A stretch of DNA of 64,000 nucleotides from Leptospiraceae bacterium (lineage in GTDB: Bacteria; Spirochaetota; Leptospiria; Leptospirales; Leptospiraceae): positions 1 through 64,000 of the forward strand of contig JACKPB010000012.1 of NCBI GenBank assembly GCA_024233875.1. The letters are read 5' to 3'. Made by a program: the position numbers and the translations under genes. Below, in pieces: positions 45,401 to 52,884 of the stretch; within the stretch, counting starts at the first letter, position 1; each line of letters opens with the position of its first letter. The notes beneath the pieces are model-generated. The model was not told where the DNA came from. It saw only the letters and a program-made list of their open reading frames with translations, and ran no database searches.

Positions 45401-47243
45401 GGGTGCCAAGAGTGCCGACTACAATCGGGAGAGAAAAACTCTCATCGAAAAAGATCCCATTCTTTACTTCAGGGAGCTTCGATTCGCATCGGGAATCAAT
45501 GCCTTTCTGAATTCCGGAACCCATTACCCCATCCTGAAAAAAATCCAAACCAATCTCTACAAAAACTTTCTGGTGAAAACCTGGGATCTAATGTCACCCA
45601 ACGGAGTGACCGGTCTTCTCCATCCAACCAATCTCTTTGATGATCCCAATGGAGGAAGGCTTCGGGAAGAAGTGTATCCGAGACTCAGAAAGCATTTTCA
45701 GTTTATCAATGAAATGCAATTGTTTGCTGATGTTGGACATCAAGCTAAATATTCAATAAATATATATTCATTTCAGTTAAAGGGAATCTCATTTATTTCT
45801 TTATTCAATCTCTATCATCCAAAAACGATTACTGATTCTAAGTATTCAAAAAATCAGTCAAAATTTGTTCCCGGAATTAAGAATGAAAAAAAAGAGTGGG
45901 AGACGAAAGGACATCCCGAACGGATCATACGGTTTCAAAATAAGGAAATGGAAATCATCCACGAGTTGTTTGGAGGAGAGACTTTGTATGCTACCAAACT
46001 ACCTCAAATCCATGCCAAACCTATTCTGGAAATTCTCAAGATTGTTGGAAAATCTGAGAAAACTCTGAAAGATCTGAAAGAAGAATCTTTTTCTACAGAA
46101 ATGTATCATGAAAGCAATTCTCAAAGAGATGGATTCCTAAAACGACAGGACAATCCTTCGTTTCAACCTAAATCTCCTGATGAACTGGTATTGGTAGGAC
46201 CTCTTTTGTATGTAGGTAATCCTTTGTATGGAACTGCTTATAAAAGTTGTACTGAAAAATCTTCCTTTGATGACATAGACCTCACTGAAATCTCCGAAAC
46301 TTTTTTGCCCAGAAGCCCCTACAAACCCCTCAAAAAAGATCCATTTTTAGTGACCATGGGAAAGGATGATGACGGAAACCCGATCAAGGTCAATGCAAAA
46401 GACTATTACCGGATCGCATGGAGGAGTATGGCGAATATCACTCAGGAAAGAACGATTATGAGTTGTGTGATTCCTAAAGGTGTGAGTCATATACATGGTG
46501 TTAGTAATGGTTACATAATAAGTTCCTTAATTACTATACAAACATCTGGAATCTTGTGTTCATTGGTTGTAGATTTTTTATTGAGATTTACTGGAGCGAA
46601 TAATTTAAAAATTTCCAATTTTTCCTTCATCCCTCTCATCCAAGATGAAACCATCAACACTTTGATCCGTCATCGGGTTCTCCGGTTGAATTGTTTGACG
46701 GAACAATATTCTGAGCTCTGGGAAGAGTGTAGTGAGGGTATCGAGAAGGATACGTTTTTCTTAGAAGATGAGAGATTGGTCTATGAATTTGAATCCCCGT
46801 GGAAGGATTTGGATTCTAAGTGGAATTGGAAGAGTCCTCTCCGATCCGATTTCGCCCGAAGACTCGCCCTTCTCGAGATCGATGTGCTAGTCGCGAAGGG
46901 ATTCGGATTGAGCCTCGAACACCTCGAACTCATATATACCTTACAGTTTCCTGTACTACAGCAATACGAAGCCGTCGATGAATACGATTCCCGGGGTAGA
47001 AGACTCCCCAATACCGCAAGAAAAGATCCGGGCGGAACGCAGTTGCGTGAGGCAAGAAAACGACGGAATGAGGAAATTGCCAGGGGAGATGCGAAGGAGA
47101 GCGATCCGCTGGAGGTGAAGTTTCCCGTGGACGGAGGGACGAGGGAAGTTACGAAGACGTTTTATCCTCCGTTTGTGGGAGTGGATCGGGTTCTTGAGTA
47201 TAGGAGAATTTGGGGTTCGGCTCCGCTCACCCGCCTAGTTTAG
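42447..47243 (+). CDS. Large N6-adenine DNA methyltransferase, DrmMI/PglX/Type IIG-like
   Basis: A 1598-residue protein. The N-terminal half (1-560) is alpha-helical with RTASYYTPQVLTKCL just before the catalytic domain. Motif I is EPAMGSGAF (572-580), then VYGVDLNPMAVELGSLSLWL, and motif IV NPPW at 961-964. The region about 1090-1400 (45715-46650) should hold target recognition; it is visibly more AT-rich than the rest, as if exchanged separately. No N-terminal nuclease motif is obvious. It overlaps the DrmD-like gene by 4 bp, as in DISARM class 1. The last residues, GSAPLTRLV, come from a repeat that has taken over the 3' end. Confidence 0.88.
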   Translation: MSHSACIHNVGEYFSPHYLESAFSSDIKQIIEETESENQNRESLSGAGEMYFEAKEEAIEKDKSFQNPKIRAFIDRIWNALGYSREESVYLFEGKKTGILLEGLIQRNSEPYLGLLEANVFYPGELKEKDSPHPLEEKFVSKSFSVEGISVGEFGSLTRAILAIFGEEKSPRFLIAQCGRNLYLFDRHTFSEGRHIEVDLEEAFSRKETKGFQEILGLFSKAIFTHEEEIYDKLGDNSHKYAFGVTSRLQVAVRSAIETLANDWVRYRREKNLSYTELSGKELKHAGFKVVTADRLKHEALTYIYRILFILYAEARGEKGILPMDSDVYRLGYSFESLRDLELIPLQLETLTGTYFHEHLKTLFSLIQNGYPENWEEKRDSIDFQTPFVIQPLTSRLFHPEESFLLDHAELSNEALQKVVVSLSLSESAKGKGRGRINYANLGISQLGAVYEGILSYSAVFAEEDLIQVAKGDGKKSPEFEDPSVQTWFVSKKRKAEFERWEIEQVSEGNGERVYPKGTFLLVLSHVDRERTASYYTPQVLTKCLVEEAIEELLKDFTSERADEILDLLLCEPAMGSGAFLEEATSQLADAYLSLKQKQIGETIEPENYENEKNRVKYYIAQNNVYGVDLNPMAVELGSLSLWLGTQYREGGESEEKRKKDKEEKHREKEREIRKNSGVPFFKFRLVNGNSLIGARRSVIDPEVLKKGVGDELSVRFLKPGEERKETEVYSFLVFQKDMVPLLSEKLYGETYPESVKKGKEWLKNEVARPYEDLEIRLLQRISQAVDRSFEILTEFRKSLLRQSRVEVSLFGQKKSTTESRPGLEEWESQLAELEKETGEYAKLRFLMDAYSSLYFWDVETEGKNLPRREDFLYTASALLGIDPSSEKLLLHESQTKSLEKIATLFGKKDLSYREISQTVKWGEIVERIRDEQKFLHWEIVFPEVLGFGSGQRGFDLLLGNPPWLKQEWNEGAVLDGIDPKLGVRGAKSADYNRERKTLIEKDPILYFRELRFASGINAFLNSGTHYPILKKIQTNLYKNFLVKTWDLMSPNGVTGLLHPTNLFDDPNGGRLREEVYPRLRKHFQFINEMQLFADVGHQAKYSINIYSFQLKGISFISLFNLYHPKTITDSKYSKNQSKFVPGIKNEKKEWETKGHPERIIRFQNKEMEIIHELFGGETLYATKLPQIHAKPILEILKIVGKSEKTLKDLKEESFSTEMYHESNSQRDGFLKRQDNPSFQPKSPDELVLVGPLLYVGNPLYGTAYKSCTEKSSFDDIDLTEISETFLPRSPYKPLKKDPFLVTMGKDDDGNPIKVNAKDYYRIAWRSMANITQERTIMSCVIPKGVSHIHGVSNGYIISSLITIQTSGILCSLVVDFLLRFTGANNLKISNFSFIPLIQDETINTLIRHRVLRLNCLTEQYSELWEECSEGIEKDTFFLEDERLVYEFESPWKDLDSKWNWKSPLRSDFARRLALLEIDVLVAKGFGLSLEHLELIYTLQFPVLQQYEAVDEYDSRGRRLPNTARKDPGGTQLREARKRRNEEIARGDAKESDPLEVKFPVDGGTREVTKTFYPPFVGVDRVLEYRRIWGSAPLTRLV

Positions 47244-47317
47244 GGGGCTTGCTTTGCTTGCCCACTCAATAGGGGATTTGCGCTTTCGCGCCTTCGTGCT
47301 CCCTGAGCGGAGCCGAA
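47216..47317. repeat. Hairpin element with 14-bp terminal inverted repeats
   Basis: TTCGGCTCCGCTCA (47216-47229) and TGAGCGGAGCCGAA (47304-47317) are perfect inverted repeats about 75 bp apart. The interior contains GGGGGCTTGCTTTGCTTGCC and GGGATTTGCGCTTTCGCG. Further copies lie within 47393-47565 and at 47910-47989 (one mismatch); isolated ends occur at 36019 and in the units at 36847-36948. Confidence 0.85.
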
Positions 47318-47343
47318 GGGAGGAGTTGAAGGGAGGAGGTTTT

Positions 47344-47421
47344 ATGCCGTTTGTGGGAGTGGATCGGGTTCTTGAGTATAGGAGAATTTGGGGTTCGGCT
47401 CCGCTCACCCGCCTAGTGTAG
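47344..47421 (+). pseudogene. Hybrid mini-ORF made by the tandem duplication
   Basis: AGGAGG and ATG from the GIY-YIG gene are joined in frame at CCGTTTGT to the last 22 codons of the methylase, giving a 25-residue ORF: MPFVGVDRVLEYRRIW then GSAPLTRLV and TAG. It is probably a by-product of the duplication, though it does have a good ribosome-binding site. Confidence 0.6.
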
Positions 47422-47586
47422 GGGGCTTGCTTTGCTTGCCCACTCAATAGGGGATTTGCGCTTTCGCGCTCACCCGCCTAGTTTAGGGGGCTTGCTTCGC
47501 TTGCCCACTCAATAGGGGATTTGCGCTCTCGCGCCTTCGCGCTCCCTGAGCGGAGCCGAAGGGAGGAGTTTGAGGTAGGAGGTTTT

Positions 47587-47937
47587 ATGCCGTTTGTTTA
47601 TATTTTGAAATGTAGTGATGATTCTTTTTATGTGGGTAGTACGTGGAGCCTGGAGAATAGGGTTCAGGAACATCAGATGGGGTTGGGTTCGAATCATACT
47701 TCGAAGCATTTGCCGGTGGAGTTGGTGTACTACGAAAGATTTGGATTTATTGAGGATGCTTATCATCGGGAGAAGCAAATTCAGGGATGGAGCCGGAAGA
47801 AGAAAATAGCTTTGATCGAAGGAAATGATATGAAATTGCATTTTCTTGCGGAATGTAGGAATGAGAGTCATTTTGTTGGGAAGAGTAATCTCGACGTCCT
47901 CGTTTGGGGTTCGGCTTCGCTCACCCCGCCCGTGTAG
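47587..47937 (+). CDS. GIY-YIG nuclease-domain protein (YhbQ/UPF0213-like)
   Basis: A 116-residue single-domain GIY-YIG protein. The two strands read FVYILKCSDDSFYVGST, the catalytic Arg is in LENRVQEHQMG, then HTSKHLPVELVYYERF, and the conserved Glu and Lys-rich helix YHREKQIQGWSRKKKI. ATG 47587 has AGGAGG 9 bp upstream; the longer upstream frame runs through repeat DNA and is rejected. The C-terminus from about VWGSASLTPPV is again encoded by the hairpin repeat. Such proteins are widespread and often of unknown role; in this position it could be a passenger of the repeat cluster or a nuclease of the island. Confidence 0.88.
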   Translation: MPFVYILKCSDDSFYVGSTWSLENRVQEHQMGLGSNHTSKHLPVELVYYERFGFIEDAYHREKQIQGWSRKKKIALIEGNDMKLHFLAECRNESHFVGKSNLDVLVWGSASLTPPV

Positions 47938-47989
47938 GGGGGGCTTGCTTTGCTCGCCCACGCAATCGTGCTCCCTGAGCGGAGCCGAA
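47910..47989. repeat. Hairpin element copy between GIY-YIG gene and vWA operon
   Basis: TTCGGCTTCGCTCA (47910-47923) and TGAGCGGAGCCGAA (47976-47989) are inverted repeats with one G-T mismatch. The element supplies the last codons of the GIY-YIG gene and separates it from the vWA operon, whose leader begins at about 48000. Confidence 0.8.
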
Positions 47990-48051
47990 GGGAAGAGTTG
48001 AAGGGAGTAAATAGTAGTTATTCAGAATATTTTTTAATAAAGGAGAAAAAA

Positions 48052-48747
48052 ATGGTAAATAGACCCGGTGGAGAATTGTCCACAAGACCCATACATTTTA
48101 TTTGGATTGCAGATTGCTCGAGCTCTATGGCTGGAGATAAGATTGCATCCTTAAATACAGCAATTCGAGAAGCTATACCTCATATGCAAAAGGTTGCTAC
48201 TGAGAATCCAAATGCTGAAGTATTGGTGAGAGCCGTAAAGTTTTCAAGTGGAGCACAATGGCATATCTCACAACCAACAAAGGTTGATCAGTTTCAATGG
48301 CAAGATTTACATGTAGATGGATCTACTTCTATGGGTCAGGCAATGAAATTGGTCGCTGATCAGTTGAAAATTCCTCCTATGACAGATCGAGCACTTCCAC
48401 CAGTTTTGGTGTTGATCACTGATGGGCAACCTACTGATGACTTCAAAAGTGGTTTACAGGCACTCATGAACGAGCCTTGGGGGAAGAAAGCAGTACGAAT
48501 TGGTATCGCTATTGGTGGGGATGCTGATGAAAAAGTATTGCAAGATTTTATGGGAAATCCTGAGTTAAAACCACTTCGTGCAAATAATTCGGATACATTA
48601 GTTCATTACATCAAATGGGTATCTACAGCAGTTTTAAAAGCAGCTTCTGCACCACCCAGTCAGGTAAACCAATCTTCTAACGCATCAAATGTACCTATCC
48701 CCCAGCCACAATCAACTTTAAATATTAGTACAGCTGACGTTTGGTAA
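48052..48747 (+). CDS. vWA-domain protein, TerY-like
   Basis: A 231-residue single von Willebrand A domain. The metal-ion-dependent adhesion site starts with DCSSSM (Asp21, Ser23, Ser25), continues with the Thr of VDGSTSMGQAM and the Asp of ITDGQPTDD. TerY proteins of the TerY-P triad have this form and are coded with a PP2C phosphatase and a Ser/Thr kinase, both present downstream here. It probably acts as a metal-dependent protein-protein adaptor. The C-terminus is a Ser/Asn/Pro/Gln-rich tail. ATG 48052 follows AGGAG (48041-48045); the upstream in-frame extension lies in repeat DNA. First gene of a seven-gene operon that is AT-rich compared with the methylase. Confidence 0.9.
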   Translation: MVNRPGGELSTRPIHFIWIADCSSSMAGDKIASLNTAIREAIPHMQKVATENPNAEVLVRAVKFSSGAQWHISQPTKVDQFQWQDLHVDGSTSMGQAMKLVADQLKIPPMTDRALPPVLVLITDGQPTDDFKSGLQALMNEPWGKKAVRIGIAIGGDADEKVLQDFMGNPELKPLRANNSDTLVHYIKWVSTAVLKAASAPPSQVNQSSNASNVPIPQPQSTLNISTADVW

Positions 48748-48755
48748 AAGATAAA

Positions 48756-49562
48756 ATGCAGAAATGGGATATTGTTACAAGTAGCATTATAGGAAAATCT
48801 CATGAATCATCTAAACTACCTAATCAAGATTCTCTGGCTATATTTCCAGAGAATATGGTAAGTGGCACACCTATAATTGCTACAATCTCTGATGGTCATG
48901 GAGCTGAAAGATATCACCGAAGTCATCTGGGTTCGAATCTGGCTACTCTTACTTCGATTGCATATATAAAATTACTATTGGAAAGATTTCAAAGAGACAA
49001 TATAAAATTTCAAGGGATTAGGGATTATTGTATTGAAAAATTTCCCCAGAAGTTGATACAATTTTGGAGACGAGCAGTAAGGGAAAGTATAGGAAAGTAT
49101 CCGTATAAAGAAAGAGAAGAAAATATTTATCTACCATACGGCTGTACACTTTTGGGTGTTGTTATTTTTAATAACATTTTGATTACCTTTCAACTCGGTG
49201 ATGGGGATATTTTATTTGTCCAGTCGACTTTAGAAGTATCAAAAGATTTTGGAAGAGATCAGAATTTAATTGCTAATGAAACCTATTCTTTATGTACAAA
49301 TGATGCAATTAAAAATTTCAAAGTGAATGTTAGACGAATAGATTATGATCCTCCTGACCTAATCATAATATCTACAGACGGGTATTCAAATTCTTTTAAA
49401 GATGATGATTCATTTTATAAAGCAGGAAAAGATTTTCTCTCAATTATTCAAAATGATGGCATTCTAGAGATACAGGATAACTTAAAGAATTGGTTAAAAG
49501 AAACTTCCGACCAGGGTAGCGGAGATGATACTACCATGATTTTGTTGCATAGGAAAAAATAA
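48756..49562 (+). CDS. PP2C-type serine/threonine phosphatase
   Basis: A 268-residue metal-dependent phosphatase with all key acidic motifs: PNQDSLAI, SDGHGAERYHRSHLG (about 43-57), FQLGDGDILFV, ISTDGYSN and the final GSGDDTTMILL. It should reverse phosphorylation made by the kinase at 56642. ATG 48756 is used; a TTG at 48741 overlapping the vWA stop would add five residues. The stop TAA overlaps the next ATG. Second member of the vWA-PP2C-kinase triad. Confidence 0.9.
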   Translation: MQKWDIVTSSIIGKSHESSKLPNQDSLAIFPENMVSGTPIIATISDGHGAERYHRSHLGSNLATLTSIAYIKLLLERFQRDNIKFQGIRDYCIEKFPQKLIQFWRRAVRESIGKYPYKEREENIYLPYGCTLLGVVIFNNILITFQLGDGDILFVQSTLEVSKDFGRDQNLIANETYSLCTNDAIKNFKVNVRRIDYDPPDLIIISTDGYSNSFKDDDSFYKAGKDFLSIIQNDGILEIQDNLKNWLKETSDQGSGDDTTMILLHRKK

Positions 49563-52500
49563 TGGCTATCTATTACTATAATCAACTCGTCGATGATCCC
49601 GAAAAAGCGATTGAACTCAAAGAAAAGACATATACAGCTTTACAACCTTTTTATCAATACTTAAATAAGACCAAAAAGGCTATTGAAAATAGGACTGTTT
49701 CTGCTAGTTGGGAAAAAGTAGGAGGTATAAAAATTCGATTAACTCCCAAAGATTCATTTTATCAAATCACACCAATTTCACAAATCAAATACATTCAAAC
49801 AAAAAATTGGTTTTTAGTGATTTCTGATCAAGATCTAGAAGAAGATTTTTCATCTCCTTTAAAAATTAAAGAAACTAAAAGCAATGTTGAAATCAAACCT
49901 CATAACTTAAAAAAAGAAAAAAACTATTCATACATAGAATTACCCGATGAGTATTCCGAATATGAAAAACTCAATATAATCTGGGGATTTGGAAACTATC
50001 AATTAGAAAAAGTAGGAACAAACAATTTATCTATAAAAGAAGTAAGGCAAAAAGGGAAATCTTATCAATTTAAAGTTGATGGATCTAGATTATCAATTTT
50101 TGGAATCTTTGATGAAAATGAACTTTTAGAAATAGATGGGAAACGGGTTAGATATGAAGTAGAGGATTCATTTGATCTGAAAAAACTAAATGGAAAAAAT
50201 TATTTCAAATTTAATGAGAGTTGGATATTAATTTCAGAAGATGAAATTCCATTAGATAGAACGAATGTCCGGATTGAAAAGATAAATTTTGATTTCCATT
50301 GGTTGAGAAATATCTCAAAATTTGAACTAGCTACCGGAAAAAATATTGATTTAGATTGTATCAATGTTCAAAAAATGTATTTTCTGAGTATTGAAGAATG
50401 CAATTTCGAATCGCTCTACTCACTAGATCCAAAAATCCATTTTGAGGTCAATCTTCAGAACATGGAAGAGTATGAAAAATTTTGGATACAACTCATAGAA
50501 GAAGAAAATGAAAGTAGTGATGATGAGATCCAATCGCCTCTAGAAAATTTTTTTGATGATGAAGTAGAAATCGAAGAAATAATAAATAATAAGCCAACCA
50601 GAAATAAATATTTTATTTTTAAAGGTATTGAAGGAGAACGAAAAATTGTATTATCAAATCAAAATAGAAAGCCGGTGTTTCCAGCGGATAATGCTAAATT
50701 AAGAGCACGAAGAAGCACATATCAAATTGGAAGACAGATTCAGGCAATTCGAAATCTTCAGGAACGTCCTTCCGTTTTTCATACTAATCTCATCAATTTA
50801 TTTGAAGGAAGAGACCTTGTCGATTGGAAAGCTACATATTATGAGAATATTGAGATAGAATGGAAAATATTAACAGATGATGAATATAGCGGAGTCGAAA
50901 AACAAAGAGATTTTGTAAATAAAGCATTAGCTACTCAAGAATTTGCCATCATGGAAGGTCCTCCCGGTTCAGGAAAAACAACAGTAATATTGGAAATCAT
51001 CTTTCAGTTGTTAAAACAGGGAAAAAGAGTTTTATTATGTGGGTCTACACATGTAGCAATTGATAATATATTAGAAAGAATCCAGGAAAAAGAACTATTA
51101 GATACAATTTTTCCAATAAGGATTGGTGATAAAAATCGTATTTCTGAACAGATCAAACAGTTTAGCATTGAAGAATTGAACCAAAAATATGCAAATATTG
51201 GTGAAAAATTATTATTAGAATCTTCTAATCTTGTGTGTGGTACAACAATTGGAATATTGCAATATCCCAGAATTAAAGAAATTAAACCAAATGATTCAAT
51301 TATTCCAGAATTTGATTATTTAATTATTGATGAATCCAGTAAAACAACTTTTCAAGAATTTTTAGTTCCGGCACTCTTTGCAAAAAAATGGATTATAGTG
51401 GGTGATGTTAAGCAATTATCCCCTTTTACTGAACCATTGCAGATTACAACTAATTTAAATTATATGGATTTGAATAACAATCGACAATTAAGTTTAAGTT
51501 TACAAAAAATCTGTTTATTGCTTTATAAATTGTACCCATATGAAAATTGTAAATTCATAATTCCCCTAAATAGGAATGAAATGATTGAATTGATAAGGGA
51601 ACTTGAAATGAGACTGGATCAGTTTGAGAAAATAAATATTTTGCTTATCAATGACCATCTTTCAAATAATAAACAAAATTATTTTATTGTCTTACATTCT
51701 GATGAATTTAAAAAAAAAGCAATACAATATATTAATTTCAATTTAATATTCATTGATGAAAGTTTAGTAGAGAAACTGATACAATTTTTACCTGAGACTA
51801 TGTCATTTTTATTATACGAACCATGGAAATCATCTATTCATGCTTTCAAACATAATATTAAACACAATAAATCTATATCATTTAAGACTGAAAGAGATGT
51901 TCTAAATGATAGTTTTCAAATTAATGATTCAATGATTAATTTTTTTAAAGAAAAATCTTGGGCTACAGAAGTTGGTTGGAGACTCAATCGAACATATGAA
52001 AAGCGTTTGGCTAGGAGAAAACAGGGTAAATCTGATCCACTTCAAGATCAGGTTGAAAAAATGTTACCTAAAAGTATTGATATAAAACAACAAATTGAAA
52101 CAATTCGATGCATAGCATTTCCTTCAGTATTAGAAGGTCTCGTAAAAGGGATAAAAGATCGTTATGTAAAAAGTTTAACAACATTGACATCCGGTTTTAA
52201 GAAGGTAGATCTGGATAATAGGCATACAATATTAGATTATCAACATAGAATGCATCCAGATATCTCTGTTTATCCCAGAGAGCGATTTTATTCAGAAAAA
52301 GATGATAAAGGAAATACTATCCGAGCCTTGCTAGATAGTAAAAATATTAAAGATAAAAGAGATTGGGAATATTTAATATATAATAATAGAAGAGTTTGGA
52401 TAGATATTAGAGACAATGTATTTAAAAATACAAATAAGAAAGAAGTAGAAAGGTTAATTGATGAATTAAAAAAATTTGTAGAATGGGCAAAAGCAGTTAA

Positions 52501-52882
52501 TCCTCCACATGATCAAAAAAATTGGGAAGTAGGTGTCCTTACTTTTTATAGAGGACAGGAAAAAAAAATTAAAGAAGAATTAAGGAGTTATTGCAATTTA
52601 AAAAAAAATGAAAGTAGATTTCATAAGGATAATATCATAATAAAACTTCATACAGTAGACAAGTTTCAAGGTCAAGAAGCAGATATTGTTTTCCTTTCTA
52701 TGGTACAAAACAAAAGAGATGGATTTATGGATAGTCCTAACAGATTGAATGTGGCGATCACAAGGGCTAGATATCAATTGGTAATTATTGGAGACTATGA
52801 TTATTTTTCCCAAAAAGGGGATAAAAAAACACGTTCTGAAGATTTAGCTGAGCTTGCAAAAAATACAATTAGGATGGATTAG
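49562..52882 (+). CDS. UPF1/DNA2-like superfamily 1 helicase
   Basis: An 1106-residue SF1B-type helicase. About 440 N-terminal residues are unrecognised, containing beta-rich parts and an acidic stretch near 320-345. Walker A is GPPGSGKTT (466-474), Walker B DESS after DYLII (Asp590-Glu591), and the second core has ILDYQHRMHPDI, VLTFYRGQEKKI, VDKFQGQEADIVFLSMVQ and NRLNVAITRARYQLVIIGD. An insertion of about 270 residues lies between the Walker B region and the QHRMHP motif. It starts on the last base of the PP2C stop. In TerY-P loci helicases of this type are seen with the triad, so a nucleic-acid-targeting role under phospho-control is inferred. Confidence 0.9.
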   Translation: MAIYYYNQLVDDPEKAIELKEKTYTALQPFYQYLNKTKKAIENRTVSASWEKVGGIKIRLTPKDSFYQITPISQIKYIQTKNWFLVISDQDLEEDFSSPLKIKETKSNVEIKPHNLKKEKNYSYIELPDEYSEYEKLNIIWGFGNYQLEKVGTNNLSIKEVRQKGKSYQFKVDGSRLSIFGIFDENELLEIDGKRVRYEVEDSFDLKKLNGKNYFKFNESWILISEDEIPLDRTNVRIEKINFDFHWLRNISKFELATGKNIDLDCINVQKMYFLSIEECNFESLYSLDPKIHFEVNLQNMEEYEKFWIQLIEEENESSDDEIQSPLENFFDDEVEIEEIINNKPTRNKYFIFKGIEGERKIVLSNQNRKPVFPADNAKLRARRSTYQIGRQIQAIRNLQERPSVFHTNLINLFEGRDLVDWKATYYENIEIEWKILTDDEYSGVEKQRDFVNKALATQEFAIMEGPPGSGKTTVILEIIFQLLKQGKRVLLCGSTHVAIDNILERIQEKELLDTIFPIRIGDKNRISEQIKQFSIEELNQKYANIGEKLLLESSNLVCGTTIGILQYPRIKEIKPNDSIIPEFDYLIIDESSKTTFQEFLVPALFAKKWIIVGDVKQLSPFTEPLQITTNLNYMDLNNNRQLSLSLQKICLLLYKLYPYENCKFIIPLNRNEMIELIRELEMRLDQFEKINILLINDHLSNNKQNYFIVLHSDEFKKKAIQYINFNLIFIDESLVEKLIQFLPETMSFLLYEPWKSSIHAFKHNIKHNKSISFKTERDVLNDSFQINDSMINFFKEKSWATEVGWRLNRTYEKRLARRKQGKSDPLQDQVEKMLPKSIDIKQQIETIRCIAFPSVLEGLVKGIKDRYVKSLTTLTSGFKKVDLDNRHTILDYQHRMHPDISVYPRERFYSEKDDKGNTIRALLDSKNIKDKRDWEYLIYNNRRVWIDIRDNVFKNTNKKEVERLIDELKKFVEWAKAVNPPHDQKNWEVGVLTFYRGQEKKIKEELRSYCNLKKNESRFHKDNIIIKLHTVDKFQGQEADIVFLSMVQNKRDGFMDSPNRLNVAITRARYQLVIIGDYDYFSQKGDKKTRSEDLAELAKNTIRMD

Positions 52883-52884
52883 AC

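Larger units (their letters stand above)
47169..47589. repeat. Tandem duplication of the methylase 3' end and following repeat
   Basis: CCGTTTGT occurs at 47169 (methylase end), 47347 and 47590 (start of the GIY-YIG gene). Unit 1 (47169-47346) runs from the methylase 3' end, through the hairpin repeat, to a copy of AGGAGGTTTTATG. Unit 2 (47347-47589) repeats this with an additional partial repeat copy around 47467-47530. The junction is the 8-bp CCGTTTGT common to the methylase end and the GIY-YIG start, which fits unequal exchange at that microhomology. Confidence 0.85.

Noticed and set aside
42447..47243. BREX pglX
   Set aside because: The methylase resembles PglX, but no pglZ, brxC or brxL-like gene is in the window and the neighbour is an SNF2 helicase, as in DISARM.
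47509..47961. 150-residue minus-strand ORF over the GIY-YIG gene
   Set aside because: Antisense shadow; the plus strand has a recognisable GIY-YIG domain with a good ribosome-binding site.
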